A stretch of DNA of 64,000 nucleotides from Anaerolineae bacterium (GTDB taxonomy: Bacteria; Chloroflexota; Anaerolineae; Aggregatilineales; Phototrophicaceae). This document shows, piece after piece, positions 27,134 through 35,810 of the stretch. The stretch spans positions 124,001-188,000 of the forward strand of contig JADLAY010000003.1 of assembly GCA_020849765.1 (NCBI GenBank), given 5' to 3'. Position numbers and translations under genes: made by a program. The notes beneath the pieces were generated by a model. The model saw only the letters and a list, made by a program, of their open reading frames with translations, ran no database searches and was not told where the DNA came from. Position 1 is the first letter of the stretch, and the number at the start of each line of letters is the position of its first letter.

Positions 27134-27844
27134 CCGGTTGCCCAGGAAGGCTTCGGCGATGGCGCTATCCCGCTGGAGCTGCGGTGAATTGCCCTCGCGA
27201 ATGATGATGCCATTGCGCATGATATAGCCACGCCCCGCAATCGACAGTGCCAGATGTGAATTCTGATCGGCAAGCAAGACGCTGATGCCTTCTTGCGGCA
27301 GCGTGCGGATCACGTCGTAGATCTCGTGCGTGAGCGCCGGGGCGAGGCCGAGCGATGGCTCGTCAAGCAGCAGCAGTCTCGGCTGTGTCATCAGCGCGCG
27401 CGCCATGACCAGCATCTGCTGCTCGCCGCCGGAGAGCGTGCCCGCGAACTGGCGAAAGCGTTCCCCCAGGCGCGGAAAGCGCCCAACGACGGTGGTCATG
27501 CGCTCGCGGATGAGCTGGCGGTCGCGCTGGCCGTGGGCGCCCATGAGCAGGTTCTCGTAGACAGACATGCGCGCGAAGATCCGCCGTCCCTGCGGCGCCA
27601 GCACCAGCCCGGCGTGTACGCGTTGATGCGGCGCGACGTTCAAAAGCGATTCGCCCGCGAACACTACCTGGCCGGAGACCGGCGCGATCAAGCCGCTGAT
27701 GGCATGCAGCAGAGTCGACTTGCCCGCGCCATTGCCGCCGAGCAGAGCGATAATTTCGCCCTGCCCCACGGCGAGCGAAACGCCTTTGACGGCGAGCACA
27801 GTGCCACGGTAAGCAAACAGGTCGCGCACGTCCAACAAGTTCAC
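27119..27844 (-). CDS. livF: Branched-chain amino-acid ABC transporter ATPase LivF
   Basis: A 241-residue ABC ATPase, the second ATPase of the Liv uptake system. Walker A is GGNGAGKST, the signature is LSGGEQQMLVMARAL, and Walker B reads LLLLDEPSLGLAP. The H-loop region QNSHLALSIAGRGYIMRNG follows. It is last in the minus-strand fabD-livKHMGF cluster, about 20 bases after livG. All motifs are standard for LivF, and the closing FLGNRGR resembles the family's usual FLG ending. Confidence 0.93.
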   Translation of the reverse strand: MNLLDVRDLFAYRGTVLAVKGVSLAVGQGEIIALLGGNGAGKSTLLHAISGLIAPVSGQVVFAGESLLNVAPHQRVHAGLVLAPQGRRIFARMSVYENLLMGAHGQRDRQLIRERMTTVVGRFPRLGERFRQFAGTLSGGEQQMLVMARALMTQPRLLLLDEPSLGLAPALTHEIYDVIRTLPQEGISVLLADQNSHLALSIAGRGYIMRNGIIIREGNSPQLQRDSAIAEAFLGNRGRPG

Positions 27845-27863
27845 GGCAGCCGTCTAGCCTCCC

Positions 27864-28652
27864 TCATAAGCGAAACTGCAAATCCGGCGATCCGCCCAGG
27901 AACGCCTCGATCACCCGCGGATCGGCCTGCACCGCGCCCGGCAGCCCATCCGCGATCTTCTGCCCATAGTCGAGCACGGCGACGTAATCCGAGATCGGCA
28001 TGATGACCGACATATCGTGCTCGACCAGGAGGATGGTCACGCCCAGCTCGTCGCGAATCCGGCGGATCAGGTCGATCAGGATGATCGTTTCCATCTCGTC
28101 GACGCCCGCTGCCGGTTCGTCAAGCAGCAGCAATGTCGGTTCGCTCGCCAGCGCCCGCGCGATCTCCAGGCGGCGCTGCGCGGCGTGCGGCAGCGTCTGC
28201 GGCATCTGCTCTTCCATGTCGGTCAGGCCGACCAGATCCAGCAGTTGGCGCGCGAAGGCGATCGCCCGGCGCTCCTCGCTGCGCACACCGCCCGTGCGCA
28301 GCAGTGCGCCGAGCACGCCCGACTTCATGCGCACGTGCCTGCCGACCAGCACCTGATCGAGCACGGTCATGCCGTCGAACAGGTGCACCGTCTGATAGGT
28401 GCGCGCGACTCCGGCCCGCGCCACACGATCCATCGACAGGCCGACGAGGCTGCGCCCCTGGAAGTGAATATCGCCCTCGTCCGGCAGCGCGACACCGTGA
28501 ATACAGTCAAACAGCGTCGATTTGCCCGCGCCGTTGGGGCCGATGATGCCGTAGATGGCGCGCTCCGGCACGTCGAGATCGACCCAGCGCAGTGCCGTGA
28601 GGCCGTCAAAGCGCTTCATCAGCCCGCGGATCTGGAGCAGCATCTCACTCAT
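27864..28652 (-). CDS. livG: Branched-chain amino-acid ABC transporter ATPase LivG
   Basis: A 262-residue ABC ATPase. Walker A is GPNGAGKST, Walker B is LLLLDEPAAGVDEME and the H-loop is LLVEHDMSVIMPISD. The family C-terminal extension ends FLGGSPD. The signature motif is unusual: where LivG proteins have LSYGEQ or LPYGLQ, this one reads LPHAAQ, with Ala replacing the conserved Gly. The ATG at 28652 overlaps the livM stop (ATGA) and has GGAGG about ten bases upstream; an in-frame GTG at 28670 is less likely. Confidence 0.92.
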   Translation of the reverse strand: MSEMLLQIRGLMKRFDGLTALRWVDLDVPERAIYGIIGPNGAGKSTLFDCIHGVALPDEGDIHFQGRSLVGLSMDRVARAGVARTYQTVHLFDGMTVLDQVLVGRHVRMKSGVLGALLRTGGVRSEERRAIAFARQLLDLVGLTDMEEQMPQTLPHAAQRRLEIARALASEPTLLLLDEPAAGVDEMETIILIDLIRRIRDELGVTILLVEHDMSVIMPISDYVAVLDYGQKIADGLPGAVQADPRVIEAFLGGSPDLQFRL

Positions 28653-30616
28653 AGCGCCGGCGACCTCCACGTGCGCGTGACGAAGCGCATGGCCACGACA
28701 ATGGCGATGCCCAGGATCAGCAGACGATAATCCGCCAGTTCGGGGACGAACTCCGGCAGGCCGATCAGGGCGAGCGTCGCGATCACCAGCGCCATGATGC
28801 GCCCCAGCCCCGTGATCACAAGGCCGAGCGCGATGATCGCGACCTGGAAGGTGAAGCTATCCGGATACGCGCCGTACAGGCGCACGGCAAACAGCGCGCC
28901 CGCCAGCCCGGCGATGACGGCGCTTGCCGCAAATGCGGTGACGTAAGAACGCCCGATGTCGATACCGAGCGTTTGCGCGGCCCGCTTGTCGGCACGGATC
29001 GCCCGCCAGGCCCGCCCGATGCGAGAGTTACGAAGGCGCGAAGCGGCGATCACGGCGACGACGATGGCGATCAGGATCAGGTAGTAGAGCGCGCCTTCGC
29101 GGTCGAAGCGAAGCTGCACGCTGGGGCCGAGCATCGGCAGATCGACGATCGGGCGCGGGATACTGGGGATGCCCTGTGCGGCGCCGAAGAGCGGGTGGAA
29201 ATCATCGGCGCGCAGCACCAGCCGGATCACCTCGCCAACGGCCAGCGTGACAATCGCCACGTAATCGCCGCGCAGGTTGACGAGCGGCACGGCGAACAGC
29301 ACGCCGAACACAGCGCAGACGACGAGTGTCAGCGGCAGCGCCTGCCAGAAGGTCAGGACACCTGTGCACGCACCTGGCGTGAGCGGCAGCGCACCCCCGC
29401 AGGTTAGCATGTTGGGCGTCGTCAGGATGCCGATGGTGTAGGCGCCCAAAGCGAAGAAGGCGACGATCCCCAGGTTGAACAGGCCGACGTTATCGAGGAC
29501 GATGCGCAGGCCGATGCTGAGCAGGAGATAGAGTCCGACCAGATTGAGCGTGTTGGTCCCGAACTGCCCGACGAACAGCGGCAGAGTCAGCAGGCCGAAG
29601 AACGCCAACGCGTAAAAGGCCGCCCGGACGACGCGCTGGGCCTGGCTGCTCAATTCGACGTAATGCCTCTCGGAAATCTCCGCCTGATGGGACGTGTGCC
29701 AGGAGACGAACAAGAAGACCACCAGCGCGACCAGGGCACTCCACGCGTTCCAGCGCGGCTGCGTGCTGGAAAACCCGATCACAAAGATCAGCGCCATGCC
29801 GTATTGCAGCACGTAGTAGCTGCGGCGTGGCAGGTTGCGCAGCAGTCCGCCATACGCGCCGAGAAAGGCCAGGACGAGGATGAGCACGGCCGGTGACGTC
29901 TGCGCGAAGCCGACCAGCACCGGCTCGACCTGCCCCAGGCGCAGAATCCCCGCTGGCCCCAGGCCGCCGCCGAGCGCGACCAGGATCACGGCGACGGCGA
30001 TGGCCGCGCCATTCAGGCCGCTCACGAGCATCGCCATGCTCAGGCGGCGCACGCCGAGCGCCATGCTCACGAATACGCCGGAAAGCACCGCAGCCACCAG
30101 CACGAGCGCATCGGCAAAAGCGAGCATCGTGCGCAGCCGTTCGCCCGCCAACGAGACGATCGCCGTCAGCAGCAGTCCAACGATGACGACCGTCCGCATG
30201 CGCGGTCGGGCACAGGCCAGCCAGCCGCCCAACGCCGCGCCGATGATGACCAGCAGCAGCCCGGCAATGGGCAGGCCATCCACTTCCAGAGCGGCAAACA
30301 GCGACCGGGCATAGTTGGGGAAAATCAGGCGCAGGTCGACGGCCCGCTCAAGCACGGTGAGCGCGGCCAGCCCGGTGCCGACGATCAGCCCGGCGACCGC
30401 CCCCTGTGCCATGCCCAATGTCAGCGACTTGTGGCCGGTTCGCAGCACCGCCCAGTAGCCGGTGCCGATCATGAGCACGGCCAGCAGCCCGGTGTTGACG
30501 TTGATGCGATCGGCGACGAGATCGTGCCCGGCGAATGACTCGAAGACGCCCATCAAGGCCAGCAGCAGCACCAGTGCCAGCGCCATGAGTGCGGTGTTGA
30601 TGATCGTGCGCCACAT
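28649..30616 (-). CDS. livM: Branched-chain amino-acid ABC permease LivM with long N-terminal extension
   Basis: A 655-residue integral membrane protein. Residues about 330-650 are a typical LivM permease, with GLFNLGIVAFFALGAYT, LRGDYVAIVTLAVGEVIRLV and the EAA-like loop SRIGRAWRAIRADKRAAQTL. Residues 1 to about 320 add some nine or ten hydrophobic helices that standard LivM proteins (about 320-420 residues) lack. These include VFVSMALGVRRLSMAMLVSG and VEPVLVGFAQTSPAVLILVL. No separate domain family was recognised in that half. It lies four bases before livH ends and overlaps livG, consistent with one operon. Confidence 0.88.
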   Translation of the reverse strand: MWRTIINTALMALALVLLLALMGVFESFAGHDLVADRINVNTGLLAVLMIGTGYWAVLRTGHKSLTLGMAQGAVAGLIVGTGLAALTVLERAVDLRLIFPNYARSLFAALEVDGLPIAGLLLVIIGAALGGWLACARPRMRTVVIVGLLLTAIVSLAGERLRTMLAFADALVLVAAVLSGVFVSMALGVRRLSMAMLVSGLNGAAIAVAVILVALGGGLGPAGILRLGQVEPVLVGFAQTSPAVLILVLAFLGAYGGLLRNLPRRSYYVLQYGMALIFVIGFSSTQPRWNAWSALVALVVFLFVSWHTSHQAEISERHYVELSSQAQRVVRAAFYALAFFGLLTLPLFVGQFGTNTLNLVGLYLLLSIGLRIVLDNVGLFNLGIVAFFALGAYTIGILTTPNMLTCGGALPLTPGACTGVLTFWQALPLTLVVCAVFGVLFAVPLVNLRGDYVAIVTLAVGEVIRLVLRADDFHPLFGAAQGIPSIPRPIVDLPMLGPSVQLRFDREGALYYLILIAIVVAVIAASRLRNSRIGRAWRAIRADKRAAQTLGIDIGRSYVTAFAASAVIAGLAGALFAVRLYGAYPDSFTFQVAIIALGLVITGLGRIMALVIATLALIGLPEFVPELADYRLLILGIAIVVAMRFVTRTWRSPAL

Positions 30617-30619
30617 CAG

Positions 30620-31807
30620 CTAACCACGCTTTTCCGCCACGCTCTCGCCCAGGACGCCGCCGGGACGAAAGAGCAACACGAGCACCAGAATGCCGAAGAT
30701 GATCACGTCCTTGAGCTGCGCCGACAGGCCGAGCAGCGACGGCGCAACAGACTCGACGATGCCGAGCAGCAGACCGCCGAGCATAGCGCCGGGCACATTG
30801 CCCAATCCGCCGAGCGCCGCGGCCGTCAAGCCTTTGATACCGGGCGAGAAACCGATCAGAGGCGAGACCTGGTGATTGTAGAAGGCATAGAGCACGCCTG
30901 CCGCGCCCGCCAGCAGCCCGCCGAGTGCGAACACGCGCACGATCACGCGGTTGGCGTCGACCCCCATCAGGATGGCGACACTGCGATCTTCGGCGACGGC
31001 GCGCATTGCTCGCCCGGCGCTCGTGCGCGACACGTAGAACCACAGGGCAAGCATGAACGCCAGCGCCGCCGCAAAGACAACCGCATGAATCGGCAGCAAG
31101 CGCAGGTTGAAGCCCAGGAACGAGACGTCGTAGCGGCCATCGAGCAAATCAATCCCGCGACAGACGGTGCCGCTGGCATCGCAGCCGAAGGACGGAAACA
31201 AATAAGGAAACGCGTACAGATTGACGGTCGGGTAACGGCGCGCCGCCTCCCCAAACAGGCGGATGAAGCCCTGCTGTAATACCAGCGAAGCGCCGACGGC
31301 CACGATCAACGACACGACCGGCGGTGTATCGCGTACGGGGCGATAGACAAAGCGCTCCAGCAGCAGCGCCGCGATCACCGACGCCACCATTCCCGCCGCC
31401 AACGTGAACAAGACCGACAACAGCGGATTGGTCGCCAGTGCTCCCATACGCGCCGCGGCATTCAGCACGAAATACCCGGCATAAGCCCCGGTCATGAAGA
31501 CCTCGCCATGGGCGAAGTGCAGGATCGACAGTACGCTGTAGACCATCGTGTAGCCGAGCGCGAGCATGGCGTAGATGCTGCCCTGCGCCAGGCCGAAAAT
31601 GATCTGGCGCAAGAACTGCTCCGGCGAATACTCGGCGGTCTGCTGGCCGAGCGGCAACAGATTGCGCAGGGCTGCAAACAGCAGCAGGATGAACAGCAGC
31701 CAACCGAACAGCGGCAGCGGATTGCGCCGGATATCACGCCAACTGCGTACGAAGGCGCCCGGCTGCCCGCGTGACGAGGAAGCGATGGCTTCGGGCTGCT
31801 CGGTCAC
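30620..31807 (-). CDS. livH: Branched-chain amino-acid ABC permease LivH
   Basis: A 395-residue permease with about eight transmembrane helices. QIIFGLAQGSIYAMLALGYT and SILHFAHGEVFMTGAY are LivH signatures. The ATPase-contact loop is TSAGRAMRAVAEDRSVAILM, and GLTAAALGGLGNVPGAMLGG is near the end. It is about 90 residues longer than E. coli LivH because of an N-terminal helix and an external loop with two Cys (FGCDASGTVCRG). Its GTG start overlaps the livK stop (GTGA). Confidence 0.92.
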   Translation of the reverse strand: MTEQPEAIASSSRGQPGAFVRSWRDIRRNPLPLFGWLLFILLLFAALRNLLPLGQQTAEYSPEQFLRQIIFGLAQGSIYAMLALGYTMVYSVLSILHFAHGEVFMTGAYAGYFVLNAAARMGALATNPLLSVLFTLAAGMVASVIAALLLERFVYRPVRDTPPVVSLIVAVGASLVLQQGFIRLFGEAARRYPTVNLYAFPYLFPSFGCDASGTVCRGIDLLDGRYDVSFLGFNLRLLPIHAVVFAAALAFMLALWFYVSRTSAGRAMRAVAEDRSVAILMGVDANRVIVRVFALGGLLAGAAGVLYAFYNHQVSPLIGFSPGIKGLTAAALGGLGNVPGAMLGGLLLGIVESVAPSLLGLSAQLKDVIIFGILVLVLLFRPGGVLGESVAEKRG

Positions 31808-33045
31808 GGCGCATCCACCTGTGTGATCATGACGTTGTTTTCGCGCACCCTGCCAATAGCGACTTGCCTGAAACGGTCATCCTCGACGCGGACGATGGCA
31901 ATGTCCGCCGTCGCCAGCATTTCGCCGTTGCCCAGGGCGTTGATAGTGCCAGTCAGGCCCTGGCGATCGCGCACAGTGCGCACGTAGCTGGCGAGCGCCG
32001 CACGATCCACCTGCAGCAGGCCATCCGGCGTGACGGTCGCCACGCTGGCGATGCCGTCGAGCAGAAGCTCCGTCGCGTCGTAAGCATTGGCGTGGTAAGG
32101 GCCGGGAGGCGCTTCGCCGTAAACCTCGACGTAGCGCGCCAGGAAATTGTCGAATGCCTCATCGAGCACGGGGATCGAGGTGGAAGCGTAGACGCCGTCC
32201 GCAGCCTCCCCAGCGAAATAGATGAAGTCCTGCGTGTCGATGCCATCCGCGCCCATGAAGATCACGCGTTCAAGGCGGGCGTCGAAGCGCTGTTCGCTCA
32301 GCCGTGCGCCTTCGAGCGCGAACCCGGCGAAGTAGATCAGTTCCGGCGACTCGCGCCCGATGTCTTCGAGCAGCGCGCGGAAGTCGTCATCGCCGACGTT
32401 GATGGCGTCCTGCGCGACGACGAAACCGCCCAACTCGGTGAAACGCGCCGCCACCTTGCGCACGAGATCTTCGCCGTAGGGGCTGCCGTCGTGCAGTGTG
32501 GCGATGCGCGTGACGCCGAGCGTCTCGTAGATGTAGTCCGCCGCGACGACGCCCTGGACGCCATCGCTGACGACCATCCGATTGAAGCTCTCGAACGCCC
32601 CAGAGGTCAGATCGCTGTTGGTGCAGCTTGGGCTGATGGTCGTGAAGCCCGCCGCATCGAAAATCGGCGCGGCGGCGCGGCAGCCGCTCGAACACATCGG
32701 CCCGACGACGGCCGCGACTTGCGGATCGGCCACAAAGCGGTTGGCGGCGGCCTGCCCACCCTCCGGCGAGCACAGATCGTCCTGCGTTTCGAGCCGGACG
32801 GGGAATGAATAGCCCGCCACGTCGAGCATTGGGCGCTCGGCGACGGCCAGTTCCGCCCCGCGCAGAATGTCGACACCGAGCGGGCCGATGCCGCTGCCGG
32901 TCAGCGCCGCCGAGAGACCGATCACGACCTCGTTGGCTGTGAGCATGCGGCCGCCGCCGTCAAACGCGTCCGGCGCGCAGCTCACCAATGTGGCAAGCAG
33001 CAGCAGGACAGCGATGCGCGGCAGGCGACCGATCATAGGGTTCAA
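31804..33045 (-). CDS. livK: Branched-chain amino-acid ABC transporter substrate-binding lipoprotein
   Basis: A 413-residue periplasmic-binding-fold protein (type I, LivJ/LivK family). A lipoprotein signal peptide ends in ATLVSC, giving the modified Cys near residue 23, so the protein is anchored outside the membrane as in monoderms. VIGLSAALTGSGIGPLG and VVGPMCSSGCRAAAPIF are the family's ligand-pocket segments, and PYHANAYDATELLLDGI is also typical. TTG at 33045 overlaps the fabD stop (TTGA); ATG at 33036 is an alternative. Ligand specificity (branched-chain amino acid or another amide) cannot be read from sequence. Confidence 0.9.
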   Translation of the reverse strand: MNPMIGRLPRIAVLLLLATLVSCAPDAFDGGGRMLTANEVVIGLSAALTGSGIGPLGVDILRGAELAVAERPMLDVAGYSFPVRLETQDDLCSPEGGQAAANRFVADPQVAAVVGPMCSSGCRAAAPIFDAAGFTTISPSCTNSDLTSGAFESFNRMVVSDGVQGVVAADYIYETLGVTRIATLHDGSPYGEDLVRKVAARFTELGGFVVAQDAINVGDDDFRALLEDIGRESPELIYFAGFALEGARLSEQRFDARLERVIFMGADGIDTQDFIYFAGEAADGVYASTSIPVLDEAFDNFLARYVEVYGEAPPGPYHANAYDATELLLDGIASVATVTPDGLLQVDRAALASYVRTVRDRQGLTGTINALGNGEMLATADIAIVRVEDDRFRQVAIGRVRENNVMITQVDAP

Positions 33046-33995
33046 GCAAAGGATTGGATAAAGGTGTCGAGATTTTCTGCGCTATTGAGATTCGTCGTCG
33101 CCGCGTTCGCGTCGATGCGCCGGATCATCCCGGTCAAGACGTCCTTAGGACCGACTTCGACAAACGTGTCCAGCCCGGCAGCGACCATCGCCTGGATCGA
33201 TTCGGTCCAGCGCACCGAGTGCGTGAGCTGATCCGCCAGTTCCTGGTGGATGGCGTCCCCGGTCGTCAGCGGCGCAGCGATCACGTTGCCGTAAACCGGT
33301 ACCGCAGGCTCCTGGAAATCGACCTGGCTGAGCGCCTGGGCGAAGTCCGCTGCCGCCGAAGCCATCAACGGCGAGTGCGACGCGATGCTGACCGCCAGCT
33401 TGATGGCGCGGCGCGCGCCCGCGTCCTTGGCGATGCTTATGGCATGATCGATGGCCGCCGACTCGCCGGAGATCACGATCTGGCCTGGGCAGTTATCGTT
33501 GGCGAGCACCAGAACGCCTCCGGATTCGGCGCTGGCCCGTTCGCATAGCTCGCGCACTTGCGGCGCATCCAGGCCGAGCAGCGCCGCCATCGCGCCGGGC
33601 GAGCGCGTGCCCGCATCGCGCATCAGGCGGCCGCGAGTTTGCACCAACTGCAGGCCCTCGGCAAAGCCGAAGACACCGGCGGCGGCAAGCGCGGTCAACT
33701 CGCCCAGGCTGTGCCCGGCCAGCGCAGCGGGACGCACGACCGGCACGCGCGATTGCAGCGCCCGCAAAATCGCCAGGCTGCACACATAAAGCGCGGGTTG
33801 GGTGTAATACGTGTCGTTCAGGTCAGCTTCCGGGCCATCGAAGCACAGGCTGGACAGCGCGTAACCGAGCACCGAATCAGCCTCTTCGAAAGCCTCGCGG
33901 GCGACGGGGTAGGCTTCGGCAACATCCTTGCCCATCCCGACGACCTGGGAACCCTGACCGGGGAATACAAAAGCGGTTTGTGACCAGTTGATCAT
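33042..33995 (-). CDS. fabD: Malonyl-CoA--acyl carrier protein transacylase
   Basis: A 317-residue enzyme loading malonate onto acyl carrier protein for fatty-acid synthesis. FPGQGSQ, GHSLGELTALAAAG with the active Ser, and SIASHSPLM with the catalytic His are intact. It begins the minus-strand cluster and overlaps livK by four bases. No other fab gene is near, so its link to amino-acid transport is unexplained. Length is normal for FabD. Confidence 0.94.
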   Translation of the reverse strand: MINWSQTAFVFPGQGSQVVGMGKDVAEAYPVAREAFEEADSVLGYALSSLCFDGPEADLNDTYYTQPALYVCSLAILRALQSRVPVVRPAALAGHSLGELTALAAAGVFGFAEGLQLVQTRGRLMRDAGTRSPGAMAALLGLDAPQVRELCERASAESGGVLVLANDNCPGQIVISGESAAIDHAISIAKDAGARRAIKLAVSIASHSPLMASAAADFAQALSQVDFQEPAVPVYGNVIAAPLTTGDAIHQELADQLTHSVRWTESIQAMVAAGLDTFVEVGPKDVLTGMIRRIDANAATTNLNSAENLDTFIQSFA

Positions 33996-34063
33996 GAGCA
34001 GAATCGACTCTCGTTTTGCAGATCGTCAACGGGGTGAACTATACCGCAGGCGGGGCGTTGGGA

Positions 34064-34095
34064 ACAAAAAGACCGGGCTGTCGTAGCCCGGTCTT
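34064..34095 (-). terminator. Rho-independent terminator of rpmF
   Basis: On the minus strand, an 11-bp perfect stem (AAGACCGGGCT with AGCCCGGTCTT, 5-base loop) runs straight into a TTTTT tract. It lies 29 bases after the rpmF stop and insulates fabD from the upstream gene. Confidence 0.9.
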
Positions 34096-34123
34096 CATGA
34101 TGACGTGGTGTGTCTTGTGTCGA

Positions 34124-34309
34124 CTAATCTTCTTTGGTGTCGATCACGGTGCGGCCGTTGTAGGTGCCGCACTTGGGGCACGCGCGATGGGCGACCTTGT
34201 ATTCGCCGCAGGTATCGCAGCGGACGAGGTGCTTGAGTTCGTGTGCATCGTGTGCACGGCGGGTAGCGGTCTTACGGCGCGACGTTTTTCTGGTAGGAAG
34301 TGGACCCAT
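34124..34309 (-). CDS. rpmF: 50S ribosomal protein L32
   Basis: A 61-residue basic protein, normal length for bL32. MGPLPTRKTSRRKTATRRAH is the usual N-terminus, and the Zn-binding CDTCGEYKVAHRACPKC (two CxxC pairs) is the C+ form. AAGGAG lies about nine bases before the ATG at 34309. It is a single-gene transcription unit with a perfect promoter and terminator, suggesting very high expression. The usual YceD/DUF177 partner is not adjacent. Confidence 0.95.
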   Translation of the reverse strand: MGPLPTRKTSRRKTATRRAHDAHELKHLVRCDTCGEYKVAHRACPKCGTYNGRTVIDTKED

Positions 34310-34371
34310 GATGATCTCCTTGGCAGTCCTAGGCGCGCCGATAGGCTGCGCTGGTGACGACATTGAGAGGC

Positions 34372-34401
34372 ATTATACGGGCGCGCTACGGTAGGTGTCA
34401 A
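34372..34401 (-). promoter_or_regulatory. Strong promoter of rpmF
   Basis: On the minus strand TTGACA (34401-34396) and TATAAT (34377-34372) are both perfect matches to the sigma-70 consensus, 18 bases apart. The -35 box begins seven bases after the rarA stop codon. Confidence 0.85.
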
Positions 34402-34407
34402 GGTCGC

Positions 34408-35634
34408 TCAGCCGCGATTCGGCGGCGTGTAATAGTGCTTGCCCTTGAGCGCTTCCGGCAGCAGATCGCCCTCGTCGTACATCTCGTAACCTTTGCCGTA
34501 ACCGAGGTCTTTCATCAGGCCGGTTGGGGCATTGCGCAGCTTGAGCGGGATCGGCAGCGCGCCGTGCGTATCGACGTCCGCCATCGCCTGCCCGATCGCA
34601 TCGGTCGCCGAGCGATCCTTCGGCGCGCAAGCCAGATAGATGACGCCCTGCGACAGATTGAGCGTGCATTCAGGAAAGCCAATCGTCTCCACCGCGCGAA
34701 AGACGTTGTTGGCGACGGCCAGCGCATTCGGATCGGCATTGCCGACGTCTTCGCTGGCGAAGATGACCATACGCCGGGCGATGAACTTGGGGTCTTCCCC
34801 GGCGCTGACCATCCGCGCCAGGTAGTAGAGCGCGGCATCGGGATTGCTGGCACGCATGCTCTTGATGAAGGCGCTGATGGTGTTGTAGTGCTCTTCGGCC
34901 TGCTTGTCGTAGCGTAGGTGACGCGATTGCAGCGCCTCACGCAGATGATCGACCGTGATCGTCTTGCCGTAGAGTGTGACCGCTCCTTCGATCAGATTGA
35001 GCGCCTGCCGCGCGTCACCATCGGCAAAGCGAACGAGATAGCCCAGCCCCTCGTCCTCAATCGTCGCGTCCAGATCGTCGACACCGCGCCGAATCACCTG
35101 CTCGACCTCGGCCTCCGTGAGTGACCCCAGCGTGAAGACCCGCGCACGAGACAACAGCGCCGAGATGACCTCGAAGCTCGGATTCTCCGTCGTCGCGCCG
35201 ATCAGCACGACGGTACCATCCTCGACGTACGGCAGCAGAAAATCTTGCTGCGCCTTGTTGAAACGGTGGATCTCGTCCAGGAACAGGATCGGCGTGGCCG
35301 GTTTGTCGTCTTCCGTCTGGTTCATGTTGAACAGATCGCGAGGGGCACCCGCTTGCTCTTTGCGCGCTTGCTCGACGATCTTGCGCACGTCATCCTTGCT
35401 GGCCGAAACGGCGGACAGCTCGTAGAAGCGGCGGCCCGTTTCGTGCGCGATGATGCGCGCCAGCGTCGTCTTGCCGACGCCGGGCGGCCCCCAGAAGATC
35501 ATGCTTGGGACGCGGTTGGCCTTGATCGCCTGATAGATCGGTTTGCCGGGCGCAATCAGGTGCGACTGGCCGATGTATTCGTCGAGTGTCGCCGGGCGGA
35601 TGCGATCCGCCAGCGGACGGGAGTTTGCAGCCAT
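34408..35634 (-). CDS. rarA: Replication-associated recombination protein A (RarA/MgsA)
   Basis: A 408-residue AAA+ ATPase that acts at stalled forks. It begins LADRIRPATLDEYIGQSHLI, with Walker A WGPPGVGKTT, Walker B PILFLDEIHRFNKAQQD and sensor 1 IGATTENPSF. The C-terminal tetramer domain (YYLARMVSAGEDPKFIARRM, LKDLGYGKGYEMYDE-like) is complete. ATG at 35634 is chosen because family members start just before the RPxxLDEYIGQ motif. The 47-residue upstream extension is Arg-rich and atypical. It is a single gene, divergent from the PhnD-like gene. Confidence 0.93.
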   Translation of the reverse strand: MAANSRPLADRIRPATLDEYIGQSHLIAPGKPIYQAIKANRVPSMIFWGPPGVGKTTLARIIAHETGRRFYELSAVSASKDDVRKIVEQARKEQAGAPRDLFNMNQTEDDKPATPILFLDEIHRFNKAQQDFLLPYVEDGTVVLIGATTENPSFEVISALLSRARVFTLGSLTEAEVEQVIRRGVDDLDATIEDEGLGYLVRFADGDARQALNLIEGAVTLYGKTITVDHLREALQSRHLRYDKQAEEHYNTISAFIKSMRASNPDAALYYLARMVSAGEDPKFIARRMVIFASEDVGNADPNALAVANNVFRAVETIGFPECTLNLSQGVIYLACAPKDRSATDAIGQAMADVDTHGALPIPLKLRNAPTGLMKDLGYGKGYEMYDEGDLLPEALKGKHYYTPPNRG

Positions 35635-35810
35635 AGTGTCTCGTTTCCGACTCTTGATGCGCGCACGACGTCCAACTGTGACGCCGCGCGGCGTGCTTCG
35701 CGTTCGCGAGTCAGAAGTATCGCACAGAATCGGAGCGAGACCTACGGACGGTTGGGCACGAGGCTGCGCTATCATAGGCGACGATCCAGCCAGCGAGTAA
35801 CCACCTGCCC

